Below the pieces are notes generated by a model, which was not told the origin of the DNA, did no database searches, and worked only from the letters and a program-made list of their open reading frames with translations. Position numbers and translations under genes: made by a program. From assembly GCF_000422765.1 (NCBI RefSeq), contig NZ_AUGR01000006.1, positions 186,001 to 250,000 on the forward strand: DNA of 64,000 nt, written 5' to 3'. Source of the stretch: Neptunomonas japonica DSM 18939 (GTDB lineage: Bacteria; Pseudomonadota; Gammaproteobacteria; Pseudomonadales; Balneatricaceae). Positions 8,571 through 16,626 of this stretch are shown here, piece by piece (within the stretch, counting starts at the first letter, position 1; each line of letters begins with the position of its first letter).

Positions 8571-9440
8571 ATGAGCAGTCAAAATACACAGTTGGTATTG
8601 AGTAAGGCCGCAACGAATTTAACAGAGTCGGTTCAGGCATTAGATGAAAAGGGTGAGCTTCGTGTTGTCGAGATAGCGTGTGAGCGCCCTTTAACGATAT
8701 ATCTCAACAAGCGTGAAATCGTCACTCTGATGACGCTGGGCAGTGACCCTGAAGCACTGGTGCTAGGTTATTTGCGTAATCAAGGGTTTATTCTTACCTT
8801 GGATGAGGTGCGAGCTGTTCAGGTAGATTGGGATGTTGAAGTGGCGGTTGTCGTTACTAATGGCGAGCCACCGGGGCTGGAGGAAAAACTACAGCAACGC
8901 ACAGTAACAACCGGTTGTGGGCAGGGGACTATGTTCGGCAGCCTAATGGATAAAATTGCTGAAGTATCGCTGCCCAAAGCTGACATTAAACAGAGTACCG
9001 TTTACGCACTCCTTAATAATCTTAATCTGCACAATGAAACCTATAAAAATGCAGGTGCAGTGCATGGTTGTGCTATTTGTGAGGGTGAGGAGGTCGTTGC
9101 CTTTGTGGAAGATGTGGGGCGTCACAACGCGGTTGATACGCTAGCGGGGCGAATGTGGCTCGACGGCATTAATGAAAAGAATAAAATTTTCTATACCACA
9201 GGGCGCTTAACCTCTGAGATGGTGATTAAAGTGGCGCAGATGGGTATTCCTATATTGCTGTCGCGTTCAGGTGTTACTCAAATGGGGTTAGCCTTAGCGA
9301 AGGAACTTGGCATTATTATGTTAGCGCGGGCCAAGGGTAAGCACTTCTTAGTATTTAGCGGTGAAGATTCACTGCTGCTAGATGCTATGTCTGCACCTAA
9401 AATTGACGTCAAAATAAAAGCAACGGAAGCTGTATCGTGA
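8571..9440 (+). CDS. fdhD: formate dehydrogenase accessory sulfurtransferase FdhD
   Basis: Transfers sulfur from the cysteine desulfurase IscS to the bis-MGD cofactor, a step needed for active formate dehydrogenase. Family signatures are present: a TLGSDPEALVLGYL helix, the loop TTGCGQGTMFG, HGCAICEGEEVVAFVEDVGRHNAVDTLAG (residues about 165-193) and YTTGRLTSEMVIK. In E. coli the active loop is CGxC; here the second cysteine is Gly (CGQG), so only the first cysteine remains. An ATG at 8565 is also possible, but the one at 8571 has a better spaced GGG ribosome site. It is divergent from the FDH operon and overlaps the next gene by four bases. Confidence 0.95.
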   Translation: MSSQNTQLVLSKAATNLTESVQALDEKGELRVVEIACERPLTIYLNKREIVTLMTLGSDPEALVLGYLRNQGFILTLDEVRAVQVDWDVEVAVVVTNGEPPGLEEKLQQRTVTTGCGQGTMFGSLMDKIAEVSLPKADIKQSTVYALLNNLNLHNETYKNAGAVHGCAICEGEEVVAFVEDVGRHNAVDTLAGRMWLDGINEKNKIFYTTGRLTSEMVIKVAQMGIPILLSRSGVTQMGLALAKELGIIMLARAKGKHFLVFSGEDSLLLDAMSAPKIDVKIKATEAVS

Positions 9441-10345
9441 GCGAGTTACCCCCTACCTTTTTAAATGTTCGTCAATTGACTGAATATCTGCATCTTAATG
9501 AGAAAAAAATCTATGTGATGGCAGCTGAAGGGAAGATCCCTGCAACAAAGCTGACCGGAAAATGGCTGTTTCCTAAGGTGCTGGTGGATCGCTGGTTATT
9601 GGATAGCTGTCATGGTGGTTTGATGACAGATCGCCTGATTTTAGGGGGGAGTGATGATCCGTTGCTACAAGCGGCGGCCATTCGTCTTACACAGCAGCTC
9701 AGGGCGCAAGCGCTGTTTAGTTATACCGTAACGGGTACAACAATGGGGCTTGAGTTGTTGGCGCAAGGGCATGCCGACGCCTGTGTGATTCATTGGGGCA
9801 GAGCGGAAGAAAGTGAAGTACGCCACCCTGCGTTAATCCAGCAATACAGTGCCTCTAAGAATTGGATACTCGTTCATCTTTTTTGCCGCAGCCAAGGACT
9901 CATTGTACGTGCGCAAGATCAATCACGTTTTGAAGATCCAACAACAGCGCTAGATCATAATACGCGCTGGGCGGTACGACAAAAAGGAGCAGGATCTCAG
10001 CGTTTTTTAAAGGAATGGTTGATGACCCACTCATATCCCTTTGAGCGGCTAACGATCACTAATACCGCGTATTCAGAGCGTGAGATGGTGTCTATGATTG
10101 CTCGGGGAGAAGCCGATATTGGCCCAGGTACACTCAGTGCTGCTAAGGAATTTGGTTTAGGGTTTATTCCTGTGTGTGAAGAGAGCTTTGATCTTGTGGT
10201 GCCACGCAGTGTGTATTTTAGGAAGTTGTTACAGCAGTTGTTCGAATTTTTGCAGGGCTCTGAGGGCGTTATGTTAGCGCATCGTTTGCAAGGATATGAC
10301 CTTAGCCGCAGTGGGCGGTTAGTCTGGAACTCTGAGGGTGAATAA
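9437..10345 (+). CDS. HTH regulator with periplasmic-binding-like domain, probable molybdate/tungstate or cofactor sensor
   Basis: A 302-residue one-component regulator. The N-terminus (residues about 8-55, FLNVRQLTEYLHLNEKKIY...GKWLFPKVLVDRWL) is an excisionase/MerR-like helix-turn-helix. The remainder is a PBP-like domain (GTTMGLELLAQGHADACVIHWG, then ...QKGAGSQRFLKEWL and ARGEADIGPGTLSAAKEFGLGFIPV), as in the PF12727 proteins near molybdenum genes. There is no signal peptide. The GTG start sits inside the fdhD stop (GTGA overlap), so the two are translationally coupled. A hairpin follows. The ligand is unknown; an oxyanion or cofactor-related small molecule is inferred from the domain and neighbours. 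Confidence 0.8.
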   Translation: MSELPPTFLNVRQLTEYLHLNEKKIYVMAAEGKIPATKLTGKWLFPKVLVDRWLLDSCHGGLMTDRLILGGSDDPLLQAAAIRLTQQLRAQALFSYTVTGTTMGLELLAQGHADACVIHWGRAEESEVRHPALIQQYSASKNWILVHLFCRSQGLIVRAQDQSRFEDPTTALDHNTRWAVRQKGAGSQRFLKEWLMTHSYPFERLTITNTAYSEREMVSMIARGEADIGPGTLSAAKEFGLGFIPVCEESFDLVVPRSVYFRKLLQQLFEFLQGSEGVMLAHRLQGYDLSRSGRLVWNSEGE

Positions 10346-10355
10346 CTAAAATAAG

Positions 10356-10384
10356 GCAGCACCAAAATAACTAGTTAGTGCTGC
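10356..10384. terminator. bidirectional hairpin between convergent genes
   Basis: A 7-bp GC-rich stem, GCAGCAC / GTGCTGC, with a 15-base loop. On the plus strand GTGTTTCTT follows, and on the minus strand CTTATTTT. It lies between the regulator gene ending at 10345 and the kinase gene ending at 10392, and probably serves both. Confidence 0.6.
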
Positions 10385-10391
10385 GTGTTTC

Positions 10392-12623
10392 TTAGGTTTG
10401 TTCATCTGCGAGTGAGCGGCGATTGGTACGCTCTGCTGCAGTCAATCCGTCAAGTATCCCTTCCAGTTTGCTGTCTGTAGAGATATTGGCGCGGTGTAAT
10501 AGGTACACAGAAAATACAGTGCCTTCACCAACGACTGAGGATACTTTGATATCACCGCCATGGCGGCGCACAATACCGTAACTGACAGATAGGCCAAGAC
10601 CGGTACCGCTCTTTTTTGTGGTGAAGAAGGGATCAAAAATATGCTGTAGGTTCTGCTCGCTAATCCCTAGTCCTTTATCTATAACGCGAATAATGACGCC
10701 TTTAACATTGCCTTGTGTACTCTCATTATCAGCACCTTTTTTGTCGATGCTGTCTTTCTCTGCATCATCACTCTCGATCCAATCAGAAGTGTATAACTGG
10801 ACGCTGCCAGGCTCAGTTAGTGAGTGTGACGCGTTAAGAATTAGGTTAACTAAGACTTGCTGGATTTGCTGGTAATTGATCTGTACAGAGCAGCTAGCAT
10901 TGTAACTTTTCTTTATACTGACCTGTTGCTTTTCCAGAGCATGAGAGACTAGGAGTAGAGTGTCATCAATGACTTGGTTTATCTGGTGGCTTTGGTAACT
11001 ATCTACGTAGTGATCTGGGCGGCTGTACTGCAACAGGTTGTTGATCAGTGAGCGGATACGATACACCTGACGAATGACCATATCGACTTCTTCTTGAGCA
11101 GGCTCTACTGCATCTCCTAGCTCTGCTACCAGTAAATCCATATTGCCGAGTATCACCGCCGCTGGGTTATTTATTTCATGAGCAATACCGGCGGTTAGCT
11201 CGCCTAATACTGCCAGTTTTTCATTATCTAATAATTTCTTTCGCGTGGTTTTTAGTAAGCGTATATGTTGTTTAAGTGCGTCTGTTCGGTTGCGTAGTGA
11301 GCTGGTACGTTTTTCGACGGTAATCTCTAGCTGATCGTGAGCTTGCAGTATTTCCTGCTCACGGCTTTCAAGTAAATCTAACATGGCATCAAATTGATGG
11401 GCTAGGTCAACTAATTCATCGGAGGTGTCCAACTTGCCAATTCTCGGGTGTATGGATCCATCATCACGTACCGCTGTCACCACAGAGTGGATGCGAGCCA
11501 GAGGGCTGATGAGTACACGAGTACGTTGCAGTATTACAAACCCGGATATCAGCATAATGAGCCCAATCAGGCTGCCTGATTCAAACAGCGTCTTATAATA
11601 AATCCTGCTGAACGGTGCTTCTGTAAAACCGGTATAGATCATACCTATGCGCTGGCCGGTTAAATCTATGAGAGGTTGATAAGCAGAGATATACCAGTCA
11701 TTAACGACAAAGGCGCGGTTAATCCAGGTTAAGCCGCGTGTCATGACGTAGTTGTGCACCTCGGCAGATACGCGTGTGCCAATAGCGCGCTCTTGCAGAG
11801 ACATCTGTCTTTTATTGCTTGAGTTGTCATCATGAGCAGCGTTCGGGCTGTCAGAAAAATTTTGGTTTTGTGGCACATTGGTACTTATGCGAACATCATC
11901 AAGAAAGAGTGTAACCGTACCAATACCGCCTGCTGGAAGAGTGCCGGGGCCATAAACTAGATCACGAATGGTATCGACTGCACGTGTGGTGTTGTTAAGA
12001 ATACTGCCAGAATCGAGTATGCCGATCAGCTCACCAAATTCATCTTTAACGGGTAGTAATGTCCTAATAACCATCGCTTTATCTTCAATCAAGCGGTTAG
12101 TAGGGATGGCTCTGGGTGTTTCCGTTAAGGATATTTGGGCTTGTTTCTCAAGACCAAGGCTGATGAGGTCGAGCATTTTTTTATCAAGTACTGTGAGTCC
12201 TTTTAACGGCTCTCCGCGATATAGGCGGGGCAGTAGCGGCGCTAGTGCGGGGTCTTTGATATCAGCAATTAGATCGGTAGAGAGAAAGCGCAAAAAATCC
12301 AGTTGACGCCCTTGGCGTGTTTCGAGCATTTGTACTTGAATAGCGCGTTGGTTATCAAGCTGAAGATTAGTGCGAAACTCGTAGCTACCTGCTAGCTGGG
12401 TGAGCACATTGAGCTGCTCTTGTTGCATTATGTCCAGCGTACCCTTGGCTACTGAAAGATCAGCTCTGACTTTCATATAGAGCTGCTGATCGGTATAGCT
12501 GCTGGCCCAGTAGGCGGCCATAATGACAAAGCCAATGGCAGTTAATATGAGAGGCGCCAAGGTCAGTAATAATAGCTTGTTGCGTAGCGAGCTATTAATT
12601 TTTTGCCACAAGGCCCAGATCAT
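10392..12623 (-). CDS. membrane-bound sensor histidine kinase with extracytoplasmic sensor domain
   Basis: Sensor of a two-component pair with the sigma-54 activator just upstream. Order in the 743 residues: transmembrane helix about 17-40, a periplasmic double-cache-like sensor region of about 300 residues, a second helix near 350-370 (SGSLIGLIMLISGFVIL), a HAMP-like linker and a coiled coil. Then come HisKA with the phospho-acceptor His482 (GIAHEINNPAAV), N-box VNLILNASHS, G1 DKGLGIS and G2 GTGLGLSVSYG. All catalytic boxes are intact. A stretch of charged residues (about 615-640) is inserted in the ATPase domain. Its ATG overlaps the regulator stop by four bases. The signal is unknown; formate, an electron acceptor or tungstate are possibilities from context. 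Confidence 0.9.
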   Translation of the reverse strand: MIWALWQKINSSLRNKLLLLTLAPLILTAIGFVIMAAYWASSYTDQQLYMKVRADLSVAKGTLDIMQQEQLNVLTQLAGSYEFRTNLQLDNQRAIQVQMLETRQGRQLDFLRFLSTDLIADIKDPALAPLLPRLYRGEPLKGLTVLDKKMLDLISLGLEKQAQISLTETPRAIPTNRLIEDKAMVIRTLLPVKDEFGELIGILDSGSILNNTTRAVDTIRDLVYGPGTLPAGGIGTVTLFLDDVRISTNVPQNQNFSDSPNAAHDDNSSNKRQMSLQERAIGTRVSAEVHNYVMTRGLTWINRAFVVNDWYISAYQPLIDLTGQRIGMIYTGFTEAPFSRIYYKTLFESGSLIGLIMLISGFVILQRTRVLISPLARIHSVVTAVRDDGSIHPRIGKLDTSDELVDLAHQFDAMLDLLESREQEILQAHDQLEITVEKRTSSLRNRTDALKQHIRLLKTTRKKLLDNEKLAVLGELTAGIAHEINNPAAVILGNMDLLVAELGDAVEPAQEEVDMVIRQVYRIRSLINNLLQYSRPDHYVDSYQSHQINQVIDDTLLLVSHALEKQQVSIKKSYNASCSVQINYQQIQQVLVNLILNASHSLTEPGSVQLYTSDWIESDDAEKDSIDKKGADNESTQGNVKGVIIRVIDKGLGISEQNLQHIFDPFFTTKKSGTGLGLSVSYGIVRRHGGDIKVSSVVGEGTVFSVYLLHRANISTDSKLEGILDGLTAAERTNRRSLADEQT

Positions 12624-14017
12624 AGAGCGCTCTCGTACTCGGTTGTCGTTTGCTCTTCACTTGCCCAGCTCGTTAGTTTACGGTCTAGTGTTTTTCTTGA
12701 AACACCCAGTGCACGAGCGGCAGAGGATTTATTGCCGCTATGTTGCTCAAGGGTAAGTAGGATATGCTGCTTTTCGACAGCGTCCATTGTCCACCCTGCA
12801 AAGTTGCCTGTTGTTTTCGAGTCATTTGCGTTTTGCTCACGGAAGTACTCGGCCGGCAATTTTCCTAATAAAATACAACGTTCAATGAGGTTTTTGAGCT
12901 CGCGAATATTTCCCGGCCAATGATAATGCTGCATTTCCTTGAGGTCGTCGTGGCTAAAAGGAATGGCTGCAAGCCCTAATTCAAGCGATAACGTATTTGA
13001 AAAATGATGGATGAGTTCAGGTATATCTTCGCGGCGATCTCTTAGTGGAGGCAAGGTAATGCTAAGTACGTTGAGACGATAATACAGATCTTCACGAAAG
13101 CGTCCTGAGGATACTTCATCTTTTAGCTGTCGGTTAGTTGCTGCAATAATACGCACATCAATACTGATCTCTTGCTCGCTACCGACAGGGCGCACTGCCT
13201 TTTCTTCTAAGGCGCGCAGTAGCTTTGCTTGCATTAGTAAGGGCATTTCACCCACTTCATCAAGAAATAGTGTGCCACCATTGGCAAAGCTAAATAGTCC
13301 ATCGCGTGCTTTGAGGGCGCCAGTAAAAGAGCCTTTGGTGTGGCCGAAGAGCTCTGCTTCCAATAACTCAGGAGAGATGGCCCCGCAATTAATGGGTACA
13401 AATGCACCGCTGCGGTTACTAAATTGATGCAGCATTCTGGCAGCGAGTTCTTTGCCTGTACCAGATTCACCCTCAATCATGACGGCAGAAGGTGTTGGAG
13501 CTACACGATGAATAACTTCCTGTACTTGGCGTATAGAGGGGCTGTTGCCCATCATATTGGTAATTGGGAAAGCTTTTTCAACATCGCGTTGCAGAACAAA
13601 ATTCGCCCGAGTCATAGCGCGGCGCTCTAGGCAGCGCTCAACGGCATTCATCATCTGTTCTAATCGGAAGGGTTTGAGGATGAAGTCGCTGGCACCTGCA
13701 CGAAGTGCTTTGATGACTGTTTCAAGATCAGCGAAGGCCGTCATAAAAATAATATCGCTACTACGCTTGGTTTGTTCCATTGCTTCGCTCCACTCCATCC
13801 CAGAGCGTCCCGGTAATTTTATATCGACAATCAGCAAATCAAAGTGACAGCGTTTACGTAACTCTTCGGCTTCTTCAATGCTGCCGGCGGTTTCAACTAA
13901 AGCAAATTTCTTTTTGAGCGCTTTATTAAGAAAGCTGCACATCCCAGGCTCGTCATCGACTACCAATACAGAAACAGCAATAGGGGATGGGCTAATTTTA
14001 TCTGAATCCGATTTCAT
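12620..14017 (-). CDS. sigma-54-dependent response regulator (NtrC family)
   Basis: A DNA-binding activator of sigma-54 promoters. The 465 residues contain a receiver domain (acidic D21-D22, phospho-acceptor Asp65 in VDIKLPG, LKPF near 115-120) and an AAA+ domain with Walker A GESGTGKE, Walker B GTLFLDEVGEMP and the sigma-54 contact loop GSFTGA. They end in a Fis-type helix-turn-helix (ARALGVSRKTLDRKL). The contact loop has Ser in place of the usual Ala of GAFTGA, a variant seen in some members. It is the first gene of the pair and divergent from tupA. The shared palindromes at 7032, 8404, 14071 and 14106 are its likely sites, though this is inferred. Confidence 0.93.
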   Translation of the reverse strand: MKSDSDKISPSPIAVSVLVVDDEPGMCSFLNKALKKKFALVETAGSIEEAEELRKRCHFDLLIVDIKLPGRSGMEWSEAMEQTKRSSDIIFMTAFADLETVIKALRAGASDFILKPFRLEQMMNAVERCLERRAMTRANFVLQRDVEKAFPITNMMGNSPSIRQVQEVIHRVAPTPSAVMIEGESGTGKELAARMLHQFSNRSGAFVPINCGAISPELLEAELFGHTKGSFTGALKARDGLFSFANGGTLFLDEVGEMPLLMQAKLLRALEEKAVRPVGSEQEISIDVRIIAATNRQLKDEVSSGRFREDLYYRLNVLSITLPPLRDRREDIPELIHHFSNTLSLELGLAAIPFSHDDLKEMQHYHWPGNIRELKNLIERCILLGKLPAEYFREQNANDSKTTGNFAGWTMDAVEKQHILLTLEQHSGNKSSAARALGVSRKTLDRKLTSWASEEQTTTEYESAL

Positions 14018-14070
14018 TTAAGTCTCTCTGCATGACCTTTATGGGTAGCGCCGCGATCAAAAGCATATTG

Positions 14071-14093
14071 GAGAGGGACAAATTGACCCTCTC
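14071..14093. promoter_or_regulatory. 23-bp near-perfect palindrome, candidate activator site 1
   Basis: GAGAGGG and CCCTCTC arms around an A/T centre. All 11 base pairs match except one A-A pair (14078/14086). The core is GGGACA-AAT-TGACCC. It lies between the divergent regulator and tupA genes, about 180 bases upstream of the tupA sigma-54 promoter, and could also autoregulate the two-component genes. Confidence 0.6.
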
Positions 14094-14105
14094 TATTTTT
14101 CGGTT

Positions 14106-14118
14106 GGTCATTATGACC
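14106..14118. promoter_or_regulatory. 13-bp perfect palindrome, candidate activator site 2
   Basis: GGTCA-TTA-TGACC, followed by C so that it fits the same GGNCA-N3-TGNCC core. Its centre is exactly 30 bases from that of the neighbouring palindrome, about three helical turns. This fits cooperative binding of an enhancer-binding protein on one face of the DNA. It is about 140 bases upstream of the -24 box. Confidence 0.6.
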
Positions 14119-14258
14119 CATATTAATCGCTTTTGCAGTTAAGACTATTGTCTCGATTTAGTATTAATCAAATAAAATCACCGCTTATTACCTATCGAAA
14201 CCTCGTAATAGCGGGGTTTTAAATGGCTTTTGGGCATTGGCTTTGTGTCGTATTGGGT

Positions 14259-14274
14259 TGGCATTTAAATTGCT
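14259..14274 (+). promoter_or_regulatory. sigma-54 promoter of the tupABC-mobAB-moeA-moaA operon
   Basis: TGGCAT-TTAAA-TTGCT, with GG at 14260-14261 and GC at 14272-14273, ten bases apart. This is one mismatch from the consensus. The predicted start near 14285 is about 37 bases before the tupA ATG. Two palindromic sites lie upstream at a suitable distance. Confidence 0.8.
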
Positions 14275-14321
14275 CTAAAGCTAACTAGCCAGATAAAAAA
14301 TTTATTAAAGAGTAAGCAATA

Positions 14322-15149
14322 ATGAAAAAATGGATCTCATGTTTGTTCTCAATAGTGCTGTTGTTGAGTGTCTCGTTAGGGGCTAGTGCTACAGAAAATA
14401 TCATTCGCCTAGCAACCACTACCAGTACGTATAACTCAGGCTTGCTAGATAAATTATTACCTGTGTTTGAGCAAAAATTCGGTGTTAAGGTTCATGTGAT
14501 TGCTGTTGGAACGGGCAAAGCGTTACGCATGGGTAGGGACGGTGATGTGGATCTTGTAATGACTCATGCCCCGGCTGCTGAAAAAGCTTTTATCGATCAG
14601 GGGCACGGTATTGAAGCAAAAAGCGTGATGTATAACGATTTTGTTGTGGTTGGACCAGCTAGTGATCCGGCAAAAATCAAAGGCAGCATGGATGTAGAGC
14701 AGGCATTGCGCGCTATCGCTGCGAGTAAATCACAGTTTATCTCTCGTGGTGATGATTCAGGTACGCATAAGAAAGAGTTAGCTCTTTGGAAAGCGGCAGA
14801 TGCAGCCCCTACCTTTGATGGTTATAAGCAGATAGGCCAAGGCATGGGGAAAGTGTTACAGGTTTCTGATGAGCTGCAAGGTTACACCATGACCGATCGT
14901 GGGACATGGTTAGCTTACCAGGCGCGTTTGAATCTTGAACTGATGGTTGCAGGGGATAAGCGTTTGTTTAACCCGTACCAGGTGATGTTAGTGAATCCTG
15001 AGCGTTACAAAGGGCTTAATACTGAGGGAGCACGCTCGTTAGCGCAGTGGTTAGTGTCTGCACAAGGGCAGAAAATGGTTAATGATTTTCGTATTAATGG
15101 AGAAGTGCTGTTTCATGGCTCTGCTCAACAAATCGTGACGGCTCAGTAA
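14322..15149 (+). CDS. tupA: tungstate ABC transporter substrate-binding protein
   Basis: Periplasmic oxyanion-binding protein that delivers tungstate to TupBC. It has an N-terminal signal peptide (MKKWISCLFSIVLLLSVSLGASA, about 23 residues), then the TupA signature ATTTSTYNSGLLDKL and the binding-loop motifs VGTGKALRMGRDGDVDLVMTH, SRGDDSGTHKKE and YTMTDRGTWLAY. The TTTS element and the RGDDSGTH segment distinguish TupA from molybdate-specific ModA. It is the first gene of a long operon behind a sigma-54 promoter. At 275 residues it has the usual length. Discrimination between tungstate and molybdate cannot be proved from sequence. Confidence 0.93.
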   Translation: MKKWISCLFSIVLLLSVSLGASATENIIRLATTTSTYNSGLLDKLLPVFEQKFGVKVHVIAVGTGKALRMGRDGDVDLVMTHAPAAEKAFIDQGHGIEAKSVMYNDFVVVGPASDPAKIKGSMDVEQALRAIAASKSQFISRGDDSGTHKKELALWKAADAAPTFDGYKQIGQGMGKVLQVSDELQGYTMTDRGTWLAYQARLNLELMVAGDKRLFNPYQVMLVNPERYKGLNTEGARSLAQWLVSAQGQKMVNDFRINGEVLFHGSAQQIVTAQ

Positions 15150-15192
15150 TGATGAATGCAATGTCGCTTGTGATAGTGAGCAGTGATTACTG

Positions 15193-15894
15193 ATGGAGAT
15201 GAGTTTACTCGACACCTGTATTGATGCCATCAGGCTGCTATTTAGCGGTAATACTGAGCTATGGAGCATCATATGGGTGTCTTTTTGCGTTTCAATGACC
15301 GCTATTTTGATATCTGCAGTACCGGCTATTTTTGTGGGTTTTTTGTTGGCAATGGTTGATTTTCCTGGGCGCTGGATGGTCATCGCATTATTCAATGCAT
15401 TGATGGCTATTCCTACTGTGGTAGTGGGGTTGACGCTTTATTTGTTGCTGTCTCGTAGCGGCCCTTTTGGCGAGTTACATCTGTTATTTAGCCAACCGGC
15501 AATGGTGATAGGGCAGGTTTTGCTTTGTTTTCCTGTGTTGGTTTGTATGAGTCATGCTGCGTTTCAGGGAATTGACCGGCGTGCCTGGGAAACAGCACGC
15601 ACACTGGGTGCTCATTGCGGGCGGGCAGCGTTAACCATTGCCTGTGAAGCGCGGTTTTCTCTATTGGGGGCGATGTTGGCTGGCTTTAGCCGCATCATAT
15701 CTGAAGTGGGTTGCTCAATGATGGTTGGCGGAAATATCTTGGGTTATACCCGCAATATACCAACCGCTATTGCATTAGAAACCAGTAAAGGAGAGTTCTC
15801 GCAAGGCGTTGCTCTCGGGTTAGTTCTCTTAATGTTGGCGCTTGTTTTGAACTTCACGTTGGCTTCGGTGCGCGGTAAAGGGCAATTGATCTAA
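15193..15894 (+). CDS. tupB: tungstate ABC transporter permease
   Basis: Inner-membrane channel of the TupABC importer. The 233 residues carry about five to six membrane segments, beginning after a short N-terminal amphipathic stretch. The ATPase-contact (EAA-like) loop reads ETARTLGAHCGRAALTIA. The stretch ISEVGCSMMVGGNI is a common TupB signature. It starts 43 bases after tupA. The ATG at 15193 has a possible GTGA/GGAG-type site upstream. Confidence 0.9.
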   Translation: MEMSLLDTCIDAIRLLFSGNTELWSIIWVSFCVSMTAILISAVPAIFVGFLLAMVDFPGRWMVIALFNALMAIPTVVVGLTLYLLLSRSGPFGELHLLFSQPAMVIGQVLLCFPVLVCMSHAAFQGIDRRAWETARTLGAHCGRAALTIACEARFSLLGAMLAGFSRIISEVGCSMMVGGNILGYTRNIPTAIALETSKGEFSQGVALGLVLLMLALVLNFTLASVRGKGQLI

Positions 15895-15948
15895 AAGAAT
15901 AAATGAGCTGTTTTGTGTTCTTGGAAATGATTTTATGAGGAAAGTAGC

Positions 15949-16626
15949 GTGGGACTTGAATTAAAAATAGATAACCTTGTGAAGCGCTTTGGAACTCGTG
16001 AGATATTTCGCATCGAGCAACTTCATGTTCAAGAAGGCCAGAGCCTGCACTTAAAAGGTGAAAATGGTGTCGGTAAAACGACCTTAATGAAAATTATGGC
16101 AGGGCTTGAAAAGCCTTGTAGTGGTAATGTTTCAGTCACGCCAAATCATCGCCGCTGGTGGTCTGATCGCCTTCATCCAGACGTTATTTATCTGCATCAA
16201 ACGCCTTATGTTTTCATGAGTAACGTCGTTGATAACGTTGCTTATGGTTTAAAGCTGCGTAAGGGGAATCGGCATGATGTTAAAAACAAGGTGCAGCAAG
16301 CGTTAGCATGGGCGCGCTTAGAGCACCTGGCAGAACAACCGGCATATTCGTTATCCGGTGGTGAAAGGCAACGCCTTGCTCTGGCACGAGCTTGGATTTT
16401 GGCTCCGCGTTTGCTGTTTCTTGATGAGCCAACAGCCAATTTAGACCGTCGCTCGGTGAGTACTGTTGCCGAGTTAGTAGGGCAGTTGTTAGAGCAGGGG
16501 ACGACTATCATGGTGTCTAGCCATCAAAGCAATACAGTGACTGAGCTGTGTAACCGACATCTTCAGTTAGAGGATGGCGCTTTGCATGAAGTAGAGTCAC
16601 TAACGCAGGTGAAACGTTATGCATAG
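15949..16626 (+). CDS. tupC: tungstate ABC transporter ATP-binding protein
   Basis: Cytoplasmic ATPase of the tungstate importer, 225 residues. Walker A is GENGVGKTT, the signature is LSGGERQRLALARA and Walker B is LLFLDEPTANLD, followed by the H-loop SSHQ. It has no C-terminal Mop/regulatory domain of the ModC kind, so tungstate feedback through this subunit is not expected. The start is GTG at 15949 with a GAGG ribosome site. The end overlaps the mobAB start by eight bases. Confidence 0.93.
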   Translation: MGLELKIDNLVKRFGTREIFRIEQLHVQEGQSLHLKGENGVGKTTLMKIMAGLEKPCSGNVSVTPNHRRWWSDRLHPDVIYLHQTPYVFMSNVVDNVAYGLKLRKGNRHDVKNKVQQALAWARLEHLAEQPAYSLSGGERQRLALARAWILAPRLLFLDEPTANLDRRSVSTVAELVGQLLEQGTTIMVSSHQSNTVTELCNRHLQLEDGALHEVESLTQVKRYA

